Source: Aeromonas rivipollensis (GTDB taxonomy: Bacteria > Pseudomonadota > Gammaproteobacteria > Enterobacterales > Aeromonadaceae). From it: a stretch of DNA of 64,000 nucleotides. Shown here in pieces: positions 42,893 through 54,215 of this stretch. Each line of letters starts with the position of its first letter. Position 1 is the stretch's first letter. The stretch spans positions 62,001 through 126,000 of the forward strand of contig NZ_JAAILA010000002.1 of assembly GCF_010974825.1 (NCBI RefSeq), written 5' to 3'. The position numbers and the translations under genes are program-made. A model generated the notes under the pieces. The model saw only the letters and a program-made list of their open reading frames with translations. It did no database searches and had not been told where the DNA came from.

Positions 42893-43933
42893 TCACTCTA
42901 ATAGATCCCAAGCCAACGGGGTGCCAGCAGATATTGGTTTGCTGGCCCTGCGACCTAATATATTAGGCAGTTCAACAGGGGGAAGACCATCACTAGGTCG
43001 TATAGAGCGAACATTTACCATCGTCAAAGCTTCACCAGCCTTAATATCTCTACAGGCAAATAGAGAACGCGCGAATTTTCTATTTGCGATGGTTTTCTCT
43101 GTCAAGGTGTATCTCACTGAACCCAGCGCCGCCTCGACTTGCCGTATTCCTCCAACCATTGAGCCGAATTCACTAGGTATCATCGAAAAAGAAGCATCAG
43201 GCCCGCCGATGGCCCGATCTAAAATAAAGTGCTTCTCGAGCATTTTGGCACCAAGAGCCACGGCGGCGATGGCGATGGCATTGCCGAGGGTGTGATCCGA
43301 CAGACCGGCCTTGACCCCGAAGGTTTGGGCTAGGTTGGGAATGGTGAGCAGGTTGGCCTCCTCCACCGGGGCGGGGTAGGAAGAGGTGCACTTGAGCAAT
43401 GTGATGTCATGATTGCCCATGCGGCGGCAGGCCTGCACGGCGGCATCGATGTCGGCCAGGGTCGCGATGCCGGTCGAGATGATCATCGGTTTTCCCTTGC
43501 TGGCCGCGTATTCGATCAGGGGAATGTCGGTGATTTCGAACGATGCGATCTTGTAGAGGGGGACATCGAGGTCTTCCAGAAAATCGACCGCTGTGACATC
43601 AAAGGGGGTGGAGAAGAAGACCAGCCCCTCTTTCTGCGCCTCGGCCTGGATGGCGGCATGCCACTCCCAGGGGGTATAGGCCTCTTGATAGAGCTTGTAG
43701 AGCGTGGTGCCATCCCAGATGGTGCCCTGATTGATCTGGAAATATTCATTGTCGCAATCCAGGGTGATGGTGTCGGCCGTGTAGGTCTGGATCTTGATGG
43801 CATCGGCACCACTTGCTTTGGCCGCGCGTACCGTCGCCAGCGCCGTCTCCAGGGAGTGGCCATGGTTGGCAGACAGTTCGGCGATGATGAAGCAGCGATC
43901 CGGATTGATGGCGCTCGCCATGGTTTGGGTCAT
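42893..43933 (-). CDS. pseI: Pseudaminic acid synthase PseI (NeuB family)
   Basis: A 346-residue enzyme that condenses phosphoenolpyruvate with 2,4-diacetamido-2,4,6-trideoxy-L-altrose to give Pse. The NeuB domain carries FIIAELSANHGHSLE, KIQTYTADTI, FFSTPFD, KIASFEITD and SDHTLGNAIAIAAVALGA; a C-terminal SAF antifreeze-like domain covers about 285-346. ATG 43933 overlaps the pseH stop (ATGA); a GTG at 43945 is possible. The last third of the gene (42893 to about 43240) is AT-rich, unlike the first part, so the gene itself spans the island edge. It is the last gene of the operon. Confidence 0.93.
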   Translation of the reverse strand: MTQTMASAINPDRCFIIAELSANHGHSLETALATVRAAKASGADAIKIQTYTADTITLDCDNEYFQINQGTIWDGTTLYKLYQEAYTPWEWHAAIQAEAQKEGLVFFSTPFDVTAVDFLEDLDVPLYKIASFEITDIPLIEYAASKGKPMIISTGIATLADIDAAVQACRRMGNHDITLLKCTSSYPAPVEEANLLTIPNLAQTFGVKAGLSDHTLGNAIAIAAVALGAKMLEKHFILDRAIGGPDASFSMIPSEFGSMVGGIRQVEAALGSVRYTLTEKTIANRKFARSLFACRDIKAGEALTMVNVRSIRPSDGLPPVELPNILGRRASKPISAGTPLAWDLLE

Positions 43934-44493
43934 GAATGTGTCCACTCCTGTTCGGTGATCCCCATCAGCACGAGATCGACATGGTTTGTTGTTTGGGGGC
44001 GATAGACCGCCTCCCGCCAGGCGCCTTCATGGCGAAAGCCTGCACTCAGATAGGCTTGAATGGCTCTTTCATTGTCCGCCGCGACCTCCAGCTTGAGGGT
44101 GTGCAGATGGGCGACGTCGAAGGCGAGCCGGTTGACGGCGGTCAGCAGGCGCGCGCCAAGCCGTTTCTCGCTGCGCCAGGGATTGCGATAGATCCCGAGC
44201 CAGGCCAGGCGATTGTACCAGTCCAGCCGGTGCAGGGAGAGTACCCCCAGGATCCCTTGAGGGTCCTGGCAGAGGTAGTTCAGGTTGCGGGTCTCCTGGT
44301 GTTGACGTGCCATGAAGGCGCGATGCGCCTCCAGGCTGATGTCACCCCCTGTGTTCATCCAGCGTGCAATATCCGGATGGTTGCGCATCTGCCAGACCGC
44401 CACTATCTGCTGCTCGTCCAGCATGGAAAAAGGGATGAGGGTGACATCGAGCAGCTCGAAGCGGCGCTGCAGATCTATCTCTGGTTGAGCCAT
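43930..44493 (-). CDS. pseH: Pse biosynthesis N-acetyltransferase PseH
   Basis: A 187-residue GNAT protein that N-acetylates the 4-amino group of UDP-4-amino-4,6-dideoxy-AltNAc. The text QMRNHPDIARWMNTGG and WLGIYRNPWRSEKRLGARLLTAVNR is typical of PseH; the second block contains the acetyl-CoA loop. It overlaps pseG by 19 bases and pseI by 4 bases, so these genes are coupled. Confidence 0.88.
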   Translation of the reverse strand: MAQPEIDLQRRFELLDVTLIPFSMLDEQQIVAVWQMRNHPDIARWMNTGGDISLEAHRAFMARQHQETRNLNYLCQDPQGILGVLSLHRLDWYNRLAWLGIYRNPWRSEKRLGARLLTAVNRLAFDVAHLHTLKLEVAADNERAIQAYLSAGFRHEGAWREAVYRPQTTNHVDLVLMGITEQEWTHS

Positions 44494-45419
44494 GAGAGGG
44501 CCTCCAGGGTGCCGTTTCCTGCCATCAGCGCTTGCAGCTTGCGTGCTCGTCTGGAGCGTTCGTCCGGTGCTGCCAGTCTTGCCAGACCTTGTTCCAGCCG
44601 GGAGAGCAAGCCGGCATCATGCCACCAGCCGCCCGGGAGGAAGGCGTCCGGACCGCACCAGCCAGCCAGCTGGCTGGCCTGGTTGTCGGCAACGCCGATG
44701 AGCAGGCCCGGCAGACCGCAGCGCGCCAGCTCATAGGTCACCTGTCCGGCACTGCTGATGGCCAGATCGCTGCGACACATGAGAGCGGCCATCTGGCTGG
44801 CATCGAGGCGGTGATGTTGCCTGCATCCCGACAGTCGCGGATCGTGCTCTCGGATGACGACGTCCAGCTCTTCCTCCGGACAGTGCTGGCGTAGCCAGGT
44901 GACCAACCCGGGAGTCAGGTCGCGCACGTCGGTTCCCCCCATGATGATCAGGATGCGCTCGATGCGCTCGGGAACCCGGGTTCGGGCGGGAACGGACCAG
45001 AACGGAGGGCGCAGGGGTTGCCAACCCGGTCCCCACTGCCAGAGGGCGGCACCGCACTTGTTGCCTGGGGTACCGGGGCTGGCATGGATCACCATCCCCT
45101 CTGGATAGTCCAGTCGCTCGGTGTCATCGAGGTAAATCACCCGCACAAACCCCGCCGCTATGCTCTGCAGTGTCATCAGACTCGCCGAATAAGAGTCGAC
45201 AATGGCGACTGCCTGCTGCGGGGAGATGGGCTCTTGCTGCCAGTTGCCCCAGCGAACGGACTCCTCCTTGAGCATGGCGCTGGCCAGCTCATCGCCCTCG
45301 ACCACCCAGTGGACAGTGCCGCCCTGTTGCCGCCAGGCGGCGGCATAGGCGCTGCAGCGACCGAGGTGACCCAGACCCCGACCCTTGTCCCCTTCGCTGA
45401 AAATCCACAGGGGCAGCAC
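44475..45419 (-). CDS. pseG: UDP-2,4-diacetamido-2,4,6-trideoxy-altropyranose hydrolase PseG
   Basis: A 314-residue GT-B fold hydrolase that removes UDP from the sugar before condensation by PseI. It begins with FSEGDKGRGLGHLGRCSA, the Gly-rich loop with the catalytic His of PseG, and has IMGGTDVRDLTPGLV in the middle and ISSAGQVTYELARCGLPGLL in the C-terminal nucleotide site. The GTG start follows the aminotransferase stop without a gap (TGAGTG). Confidence 0.9.
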   Translation of the reverse strand: MLPLWIFSEGDKGRGLGHLGRCSAYAAAWRQQGGTVHWVVEGDELASAMLKEESVRWGNWQQEPISPQQAVAIVDSYSASLMTLQSIAAGFVRVIYLDDTERLDYPEGMVIHASPGTPGNKCGAALWQWGPGWQPLRPPFWSVPARTRVPERIERILIIMGGTDVRDLTPGLVTWLRQHCPEEELDVVIREHDPRLSGCRQHHRLDASQMAALMCRSDLAISSAGQVTYELARCGLPGLLIGVADNQASQLAGWCGPDAFLPGGWWHDAGLLSRLEQGLARLAAPDERSRRARKLQALMAGNGTLEALSWLNQR

Positions 45420-46709
45420 TCAGCGCACCTTGAACACCGGCTGGATCGGCTCGCCATCCAGAGATTGATGAATGGCCTTGTCGGCATCCAGACGGATAAG
45501 CTTTGGCAGTACCTCGGCATAGACGCTCAGCAGGGTGTGAACGTCCTGCTCGCTGTGGGCGAGGTTGAGGTTGTGGCTGCCGAGGCTGAGAATGCCACGC
45601 TTGCACAACTCCTGGATGAAGTAGCTTTTCAGCAGCCAGCTGGAGTGGTTGGCCGAATCGCCGATCAGCAGGAAGCTCCAGCTCGGGTGACCGGCGCTTT
45701 GCAGCCAGCTCGGGGCGTTTATTTGTTGCAGCAATGCGTTGAGCCCATCGAGCAGTTGCTGGCCCCGCTCGGCCAGTCGTGCTGGCACGTCGAGCCGGCG
45801 CATCTTCTTGATGACGGCGTTGGCCGCCGCCAGGGCGATGGCATCGCCGCCAAAGGTGCCGGAGAAGAAGATATCCTCCATGCGGCCCATGTACTGGCGG
45901 CGGCCTACCACGGCGGAGATGGGGAAACCGTTGGCCATGCCCTTGCCAAAGGCGGCCAGATCCGGCGTGACGCCGAACAGGGTCTGGGCACCGCCGAGGT
46001 GGAAGCGAAAGCCGGTGATGGTCTCATCGAAGATGAGCAGGGCGCCGTGCTCGTCGCAGAGCTGGCGTAACCCGGGCAGGAACTCGGGAGTGGGCCAGGC
46101 GACGTTCATGGGCTCCAGGATCACGGCGGCAAACTCGCCGGGATGGGCCTCCAGCTGGGCCTTGAGGGAGCCCAGATCGTTGTAGTCGAAGCGATGGGTC
46201 AGTTCGCGTACGCACTCGGGCACCCCCAGGTGGCGAGTGGTGGAGCCGATGTACCAGTCCTGCCAGCCGTGGTAGCCGCAGACGGCGACCCGCTCCCGAC
46301 CGGTGACGGCGCGGGAGAGGCGAATGCAGGCGGAGGTGGCATCGGTGCCGTTCTTGCCAAAGCGGACCATCTCGGCGCAGGGAATCAGCTCGATCAGCTG
46401 TTCGGCAACCTCGGTTTCCAGCCGATGGGGAAGTGAGAAGATGGAACCCAGATTGAGTTGCTCTAGCACGGCCTGGTTCACATCCGGGTCGCAATAACCC
46501 AGGCTGATGGCCAGCAGACCGCTGGCAAAGTCCAGGTACTCGTTGCCATCCACGTCCCACACCCTGGCGCCCTGGCCGCGCTCGATAAAGAGCGGGGCGG
46601 CGCCATGGGGGAAGCAGAGGCGGCTCTTGGAGAAGGTCTGGGAGCCCAGAGGAATACTCTGCTCGGCACGGGCAGAGAGCGCCAGTGAATGCTGATAACG
46701 TGAGGTCAT
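45420..46709 (-). CDS. Class III (glutamate-1-semialdehyde-type) aminotransferase in the Pse operon
   Basis: A 429-residue PLP enzyme. Its PLP Lys is in LAAFGKGMANGFP, and other marks are FGKNGTDATSACIRLSR, CGYHGWQDWY and LLIFDETITGFRF. It resembles glutamate-1-semialdehyde 2,1-aminomutase in fold but is a carbohydrate-locus member. The basic Pse pathway has PseC as its only aminotransferase, so this enzyme is extra. It may install a second amino group or act on another precursor. Four-base overlap with the PseF-like gene. Confidence 0.8.
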   Translation of the reverse strand: MTSRYQHSLALSARAEQSIPLGSQTFSKSRLCFPHGAAPLFIERGQGARVWDVDGNEYLDFASGLLAISLGYCDPDVNQAVLEQLNLGSIFSLPHRLETEVAEQLIELIPCAEMVRFGKNGTDATSACIRLSRAVTGRERVAVCGYHGWQDWYIGSTTRHLGVPECVRELTHRFDYNDLGSLKAQLEAHPGEFAAVILEPMNVAWPTPEFLPGLRQLCDEHGALLIFDETITGFRFHLGGAQTLFGVTPDLAAFGKGMANGFPISAVVGRRQYMGRMEDIFFSGTFGGDAIALAAANAVIKKMRRLDVPARLAERGQQLLDGLNALLQQINAPSWLQSAGHPSWSFLLIGDSANHSSWLLKSYFIQELCKRGILSLGSHNLNLAHSEQDVHTLLSVYAEVLPKLIRLDADKAIHQSLDGEPIQPVFKVR

Positions 46710-47461
46710 GAATGCTTCTCCTTGGCCAGTGAGGTTGCCAGCCCTTCATTGCGCTGGTGCTGGGTGTTCAGGGTCGCAAGCGCCGGCTCCCGCGCCAGCA
46801 GGGCGAGGATGTCTTCTGTGGTGAAGGCGGGCTTGACCGGATAGAGCTGGCGGTAGATTTGCTCGACCAGCTCGAAGTCGGCGGGCTCGTCCACTGTCCA
46901 GCGCAGGTGGGCCAGGCTGGGGGTGCGGCTCATCGTCCCTATCTTGAACCGATCCGCATGCTGGCGGATGTAGTAGGTCACATGCTCGCGCTCGGCCGGG
47001 GTGTGCGCGCGTTCGGCCAGCAGGTCGAGGGTGGCGGCGCTCAGGATCTCCGCATCCAGTCCGTCCGGGTAGCTGGGATCCCAGCAGTTGCTGCTGTAGT
47101 CGTAGCCGCCGGTCAGATGAAGCTCGATGAGCTCGTCGATGAGGACGGGATCCGCGAGGGGGCAGTCGCCGGTGAGCCTGACAATCTGGCTGGGGCCAAA
47201 GGGTTGCGCCGCAAGATGAAAGCGTTGTAGCACGTCGTCCAGGGGGCCGCGAAAACAGGGAACATCCAGCTCTGCGCAGAGCGCCGCTATGGTGAGATCG
47301 TCGGCCTGGTCACTGGTGGCGACCACCAGCTGATCCAGTCTTGCCGAGCGCTTGAGCCGTTCAATCTGGCGGGCGAGCATGGGGGCGCCTAGCAGGGGCT
47401 TGAGCACCTTGCCCGGCAGCCGGCTGGAACCGGCTCTGGCCTGCAGGATACCGAGGATCAT
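46706..47461 (-). CDS. pseF: CMP-Pse synthetase-like cytidylyltransferase (PseF/SpsF type)
   Basis: A 251-residue nucleotidyltransferase. It begins ILGILQARAGSSRLPGKVLKPL, the CTP-binding loop of the CMP-sialate synthetase family, with VRLTGDCPLADP later. Expected to convert Pse to CMP-Pse, the donor for Maf. ATG 47461 overlaps the preceding stop (ATGA); a GTG at 47473 is an alternative. The SpsF name is used for its relatives in spore-coat clusters, so activity on Pse is inferred from the operon. Confidence 0.82.
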   Translation of the reverse strand: MILGILQARAGSSRLPGKVLKPLLGAPMLARQIERLKRSARLDQLVVATSDQADDLTIAALCAELDVPCFRGPLDDVLQRFHLAAQPFGPSQIVRLTGDCPLADPVLIDELIELHLTGGYDYSSNCWDPSYPDGLDAEILSAATLDLLAERAHTPAEREHVTYYIRQHADRFKIGTMSRTPSLAHLRWTVDEPADFELVEQIYRQLYPVKPAFTTEDILALLAREPALATLNTQHQRNEGLATSLAKEKHS

Positions 47462-48293
47462 GATGTTTTCCACAAGGCTGGATTGATGAGGGCCGGCTCG
47501 TCACAGGCGAGGGCAGCCAGCTCGTTGTCATGGCACGGATGCAGATGGGCATAGGCCGATGCGATCGCCGCCAGCTCATGGGCATGACAGACCCCTACCA
47601 CGAAGCGGCTCACCTGGGGCAGGGCCGGGATCAGGGAGAGCGCCTTGTGGAGGGGGGAGCTGTGGGGCTGCCACCCATCCAGCCGCGCCAACTGTTCGCT
47701 GAAGGGGTGAAAATGGTCGGGACGCAGGTCCGACTGCATCAACAAGAGGCCTTGCAGGAAGAGGGAGCGAACATGGATTTCACACCCCAAGTCCTGCAAT
47801 CGGTCGAGCCAGCCCGAGCGTAAAAAACGCTGATCGAGCAGGTTGGCAGGCAATTGCACCAGCTCCAGGGGGTAACCCTGCTCCAGCCACAGTGCCAGCT
47901 CCTCGGGGGAGTAGACGGAGACCCCTGTCTTGCCCACCTTGCCCTCTTGCTGCAGTGTCGCCAACGCTTCGAACAGGGCAGGGCTGGCATCCTGGCTGCG
48001 ATGCAGCAGCAAGCCATCCAGCCTGGTGCGCCCCAATCGTTGCAGGCTGCTCTGTACGCAGGCGTTGACCTCGGGGGGCCGGATGCCGGGGGCCAGCTTG
48101 TTTACCAGGCGAAAGTCGGCGGTCGGCCTGCTGCCAAGCCGTGATTCGGCATTGCCATAGGCCTGAGCCGTGTCCAGGGTATCCACGCCCAGCTGGCGTG
48201 CCAGGGCCAGTATGGTGTCGAGTTCGTCATCTGGCACCTCGCCCGCGCTATTGCTGATGCCATAGGCGAGCCCGAACTGCACAGTCCCCAAGG

Positions 48294-48303
<10 letters not shown>
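47458..48303 (-). CDS. Aldo/keto reductase family protein in the Pse operon
   Basis: A 281-residue TIM-barrel protein starting LALGTVQFGLAYGISN. The catalytic Asp and Tyr are in DTLDTAQAYGNAE, and LDGLLLHRSQD carries the His. The usual Lys is in RLVNKLAPG. Such genes recur in Pse-type clusters of gammaproteobacteria together with the class III aminotransferase, but no step of canonical Pse synthesis needs one. Overlaps pseC by 10 bases. Confidence 0.82.
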
Positions 48304-50449
<2,146 letters not shown>

Positions 50450-50478
50450 TTATGGAGTGAGTATCTGTTAGGATAGAA

Positions 50479-50494
50479 AGCATATTTTATGCCA
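50479..50494 (-). promoter_or_regulatory. Sigma-54 promoter candidate for pseB
   Basis: On the minus strand TGGCATAAAATATGCT has the GG and GC doublets with exactly 10 nt between, as in the sigma-54 consensus TGGCACG-N4-TTGCT. It predicts transcription start about 30 nt before pseB. The site is also partly palindromic (GCATA-TTT-TATGC), so it could be an operator instead. Confidence 0.55.
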
Positions 50495-50502
50495 TATCTT
50501 GT

Positions 50503-50525
50503 GGCGAGCCATCGGAGGGCTCGCC
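50503..50525 (-). terminator. Hairpin after btuF
   Basis: An 8-bp perfect stem GGCGAGCC / GGCTCGCC with a 7-nt loop, without a T run on the minus strand. It lies between btuF and pseB and may weaken read-through between them. Confidence 0.5.
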
Positions 50526-50543
50526 CGATGTGAAGTCCGGGTC

Positions 50544-51383
50544 TCAGGCCGATGGCGGCTTGCTGCGGGCGATGGCCTCACACAACTGCTCCACCGCATT
50601 GAGGGCCCTCGGGGTGAAGCGGTGCAGCTCATCGGGGTTGATGAGGACGAGCCGCTGCTGCTTGACGGCATCCAGCATGGACCACTGGCGCCAGTGGGCC
50701 AGCACGGCAGGATCCCGGCTGCCGGCCAGGATGAGCCCGGGGTTGGCCTTGATCACCTGCTCCAGCCCGACCTGGGGGTAGGGGGCGCTGGCATCCGCCA
50801 TGATATTGCGGCCGCCGCAGAGTCTGATGGCGCGGCCCGGCCAGGTCGAGTCATTGACGCTGGTCAGCGGCGGATACCAGAGCTGATAGAAGACCGAGAC
50901 CGGCTTGGGCTTGCCGTAACGCTGTTTCAGCGCATTGAGCCTGGCCAGATAGGCGTCGGCCTGCTGGTCGGCCTTCTGCCGGGTGCCGAGCAGGCGCCCC
51001 AGGCTGCGCATCTCTGTGGCCAGGGAGGCAAAGTCGGTGGGCTCCGAGTAGAAGACGGGGATGCCGAGCTTCTCGACGGGGGCCAGCATGCGGGACTGGG
51101 CCGAGCGCCAGGCCACCACCAGATCCGGCTTCTGGGCCAGCAGGGCCTCCAGGTTGATGCTGCGGTAGTTGGCGACCCGGGGCAGGGGCGCCACCTCGGG
51201 GGGGAAATCGGAGGCATCGTCGGTCGCGACTATGCGATCCCCGGCCCCTATGTCGTACAGCAGCTCGGTCAGGTGGGGGGTGAGGCTGATGATGCGCTGC
51301 GGGGTGGCCGCCGCACCGGACAGGGGCCAGCCGAGCAGGCACAGCAACAGGCACAGGGTGCGATGGGGGATAAGGTTAACCAT
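50544..51383 (-). CDS. btuF: Vitamin B12-binding periplasmic protein BtuF
   Basis: A 279-residue periplasmic protein with a signal peptide ending near AAA (about residue 26). The helical-backbone binding-protein text RIISLTPHLTELLYDIGAGDRIVATDD and PEVAPLPRVANYRSINLEALLAQKPDLVV is close to BtuF of the B12 importer. It overlaps the cbiB-like gene by 8 bases. The permease and ATPase (BtuCD) are not in this window. Confidence 0.93.
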   Translation of the reverse strand: MVNLIPHRTLCLLLCLLGWPLSGAAATPQRIISLTPHLTELLYDIGAGDRIVATDDASDFPPEVAPLPRVANYRSINLEALLAQKPDLVVAWRSAQSRMLAPVEKLGIPVFYSEPTDFASLATEMRSLGRLLGTRQKADQQADAYLARLNALKQRYGKPKPVSVFYQLWYPPLTSVNDSTWPGRAIRLCGGRNIMADASAPYPQVGLEQVIKANPGLILAGSRDPAVLAHWRQWSMLDAVKQQRLVLINPDELHRFTPRALNAVEQLCEAIARSKPPSA

Positions 51384-52338
51384 GGCGAAGTGTCATCAGG
51401 GTCAGGAGCAGCGAGAGCCCGAGCCAGCCCCAGCCGATCAGCAGCAGGCGATGGAGCAGGCGCCGGGGCAGGGTGGCATCGGGTTCGGCACCTTCGTCAA
51501 ACACCGGGAGGCGCACCAGCTGGCCCTGATAGTAGCGGGGGCCCCCGAGGCGGCAACCCGTGCTCTGTGCCAGCAGGCTGAGCAGGCCGCCCATGGCCGG
51601 ATAGGGCCAGCGCAGGGCAAGGCGCAGCTTGCCCCCAAGCTGGCGCAACCGGGTCAGTGCGAGGGGGAGCGCCAGCAGCAGTATGGCGGGGGCGCAGAGC
51701 CCCTGATAGAGCGCACTGGCGGCGCGGCCGAAGTGGACGAACTCCGCCTGTTTCGGGCTCCAGGCCTGATTCATCAGCTGGGCGAGACGCCAGAGCAGGG
51801 CCCCTTGCACCCCGGCCAGGGCGAAGCCCAGCAGGGGGCTGGCCCACTGGCCCACGAGGCGCAGCACGCAGGTCTCGCTCACCGCCTTGTTCAATCCCAT
51901 CACCGACAGGGCGCCCGTCTCTCGCCTGAGCCAGCTCGCTGCCTGCAACCTCGCCACCAACAGCGTCTCCTGGGTGGCCAGGGCGCGGCTCGCCAGGGCG
52001 AGCTCCCGCAAGGGGCGTGATTCCAGCATCAGCAGCAGGAACAGCAGGTCAAACAGGGGCTCGGAGAGGGAGAGATTGCGCACCGCCCAGAGGCCGGCGG
52101 CGCAGGGGACCCAGACTACCAGCAGGGCCAGCAGCCCCGCCTGGCGTTGCTGACTGGGGGAACCGTCCGGGCGATACACCTTTTGGCCGAGGCGGGTCAG
52201 CAGCGGCACTGTGGCGCCGGGCCTGAAACGGGCGGGCCAGGGCAGCAGGGCCTCCAGCAGGGCGGCACCCACCATGATGGCCGCCGTCGTCGAGGCGAGG
52301 GCGGCCATCAGGGCGTCCCAGGGGATGGTGTCGATCAC
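51376..52338 (-). CDS. cbiB: CbiB/CobD-family cobalamin biosynthesis protein
   Basis: A 320-residue inner-membrane protein of the CbiB/CobD family, which in the full pathway joins aminopropanol to cobyric acid. GTG 52338 overlaps the mtnN stop (GTGA) and gives a sensible N-terminus; the much longer upstream frame has no coding character. Text such as [19 protein letters not shown] and RPYYQGQL-like blocks is consistent, though some conserved residues are weakly matched. The mtnN-cbiB-btuF order is known in related genera and suggests B12 or precursor salvage. Confidence 0.8.
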   Translation of the reverse strand: MIDTIPWDALMAALASTTAAIMVGAALLEALLPWPARFRPGATVPLLTRLGQKVYRPDGSPSQQRQAGLLALLVVWVPCAAGLWAVRNLSLSEPLFDLLFLLLMLESRPLRELALASRALATQETLLVARLQAASWLRRETGALSVMGLNKAVSETCVLRLVGQWASPLLGFALAGVQGALLWRLAQLMNQAWSPKQAEFVHFGRAASALYQGLCAPAILLLALPLALTRLRQLGGKLRLALRWPYPAMGGLLSLLAQSTGCRLGGPRYYQGQLVRLPVFDEGAEPDATLPRRLLHRLLLIGWGWLGLSLLLTLMTLRHG

Positions 52339-53027
52339 AGCTTGCCGAGCAGCGCCATGATCACCTCGGCGGAGTGTTGACCCGCCACCTCGATGAAGGC
52401 ATCGAAGGATTCCACCTGCTCCTTGCCGGCGATGTCGGACATGGCGCGCACCACCAGATAGGGCACCTTGAACATGTGGCATACCTGGCCGATGGCGGCC
52501 CCTTCCATCTCGACTGCCAGCATCTGCGGGAAGTCGGCGCGGGCTTTGGCGATGGCGTCCGGCTTGCACATGAACTGATCACCGGTGCAGATGAGGCCGA
52601 CCTTGGTCTGGTGCTTGCCTTGCTCGGCGATGCAGGCCTGGGCCAGGGCGATGAGCTTGTCATCGCAGGGGAAGGCGGCGGGCTGCTGGGCCATCTGACC
52701 CATCTCGTAACCGAAGGCGGTCACGTCCACGTCGTGGAAACGCATCTCGCTGGCGATGACCACGTCTCCGATGTGCAGATCCTGGGCGAAGCCACCGGCG
52801 GAGCCGGTGTTGATGACGCAATCGGGGGCAAATTTCTCCAGCAGCAGGCTGGTGGCGACGCTGGCGGCAACCTTGCCGATGCCGGAGCGGGTCAGGATCA
52901 CCTCTTTACCGGCCAGACGGCCCTGATAGAACTCGCAGCCGCCCAGTTGCAGGGTGGTGGGTTCACTCAGCTGGCTGCGCAGCAGGGCAACTTCCTGCTC
53001 CATGGCGCCGATAATACCTACTTTCAT
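52335..53027 (-). CDS. mtnN: 5'-methylthioadenosine/S-adenosylhomocysteine nucleosidase
   Basis: A 230-residue enzyme (Pfs) that cleaves adenine from methylthioadenosine, S-adenosylhomocysteine and 5'-deoxyadenosine. It begins [16 protein letters not shown], with Glu12 conserved, and has [23 protein letters not shown] and RAMSDIAG (catalytic Asp) in order. Of two ATGs in a row the second (53027) is spaced better from GAGG and matches the family. Links to AI-2 synthesis through LuxS, which is not in the window. Confidence 0.97.
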   Translation of the reverse strand: MKVGIIGAMEQEVALLRSQLSEPTTLQLGGCEFYQGRLAGKEVILTRSGIGKVAASVATSLLLEKFAPDCVINTGSAGGFAQDLHIGDVVIASEMRFHDVDVTAFGYEMGQMAQQPAAFPCDDKLIALAQACIAEQGKHQTKVGLICTGDQFMCKPDAIAKARADFPQMLAVEMEGAAIGQVCHMFKVPYLVVRAMSDIAGKEQVESFDAFIEVAGQHSAEVIMALLGKL

Positions 53028-53136
53028 CATCTACCTCGTCTCGATGGCCGCTGGGCCGGAAAAGTTGGCGGGGATGATAACAAAACTTGGCGATGGCGCC
53101 GAGCATTCCTGTGGGGCTGCCGGGGCATCTCCTGCG

Positions 53137-53895
53137 TCAGTGGTAGTGCTCGACCAGGGCGGCCAGCTCGCCGCTCGAGGCCAGCTGCTGCAAGGTGTTG
53201 GCAAAGAGCGCCAGCCGCTCTGGGGTGCTGCGGCGGTGGAACAGTATGTAGAAGGGGGTCTCTTCCATCACTGTGGGGAGAATGCGGATCCGCTCCCCCA
53301 GCCCGTGCTCGCGCAGATCGGATTCAAACCCCGGGGAGCGGTAGTAGACGAAGCGCCCCCGCTTCATCAACAGCTTGTCGTAGTTGGCCTTGCTGCCGAT
53401 CCCGCCGCTGTCGATGAGGAGGCCGCCGATGGCCTGGAGCCGTGCGATGGCGCCGCTGCCGTGGTTGATGAGGATGCTGCCCGCCTGGCCGAGGGCCCTG
53501 ACATCCTCCCAGCTGCGTATCTCGACCGGATCGTCGCGACGCACCGCCAAGTGGTAGCGCACAGTGAAGATGGCGGGTTGCAGGTAGACGAATTGGCTGC
53601 GGCGCTCCGGGCTGTCCCCCACGCCGCAGATGAAGTCCAGCTGACCGTGCTGCACCTTCTTCTCCAGGCGCTTGAGGGGCAGGGTGCTCTGATCCCCCTC
53701 GATGCGCAGGGCCGGCTCCCGCACCTCCATCCGTCGGAACAGATCGACGCAGATCCCCCCTGTCTTCCCTCCCGCCAGGGTCAGGTACTTGGGGGCCGAA
53801 TTGGCTTGCGCCGCCGTGTGGTACACCTCGGTGGCAGCGACGGCCCCACTGGCTGGGGCAAGCAGGCAAAGCAGCAGAGCCATCCGGACGATCAT
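53137..53895 (-). CDS. Periplasmic substrate-binding protein (family 3)
   Basis: A 252-residue protein starting MIVRMALLLCLLAPASGAVA, a good signal peptide. The later text GGICVDLFRRMEVREPA and LDFICGVGDSPERRSQF is the family 3 solute-binding pattern, though weakly conserved. No transporter genes are nearby, so it may be a stand-alone sensor or binding protein. Start at 53895 is chosen over 53928 by the signal peptide. Confidence 0.8.
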   Translation of the reverse strand: MIVRMALLLCLLAPASGAVAATEVYHTAAQANSAPKYLTLAGGKTGGICVDLFRRMEVREPALRIEGDQSTLPLKRLEKKVQHGQLDFICGVGDSPERRSQFVYLQPAIFTVRYHLAVRRDDPVEIRSWEDVRALGQAGSILINHGSGAIARLQAIGGLLIDSGGIGSKANYDKLLMKRGRFVYYRSPGFESDLREHGLGERIRILPTVMEETPFYILFHRRSTPERLALFANTLQQLASSGELAALVEHYH

Positions 53896-54215
53896 CTCAT
53901 ACAGGGTCTCGATAGGGGCGACGCGCACCCATCATCAGCCGGATCAGGAACGCAAGGAACTAGACATTAGGCTATTTATCAGCGTGTTATCAACCCAAGG
54001 CAGTATCTTGCGTCATCATCAGGGCAAATCCCGCCATCAGGCCCGGGGATCACTGAGTGGAAAAAGGCGGCTTGCATCCAGCCCCGGCCTATCGCGCCCA
54101 TATCAACCCAGGGCCGTATCTTGCGTCATCATCAGGGCAAATTTCGCCATCAGGTCCGGGGATCACTGAGTGGGAAAAGACGGCTTGCATCCAGCCCCGG
54201 CCTCTTGCGCCCATA
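53896..54215. other. 320-bp interval holding two echoes of the ZIP gene end
   Basis: The interval after the ZIP stop is mostly two full copies of a 113-bp tandem unit (see the repeat). No gene, terminator or promoter was recognised otherwise. Confidence 0.7.

Larger units (their letters stand above)
39560..43240. other. AT-rich island spanning maf C-terminal half to pseI C-terminal part
   Basis: Composition drops from about 55-60% GC to roughly 40% GC or less near 39560 and returns to GC-rich near 43240. The change falls inside two genes, not between them, and contains two whole genes with no counterpart in the rest of the window. No inverted repeat, integrase or IS is seen at the edges, so homologous recombination in the flanking conserved halves is the likely mechanism. 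Confidence 0.75.
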
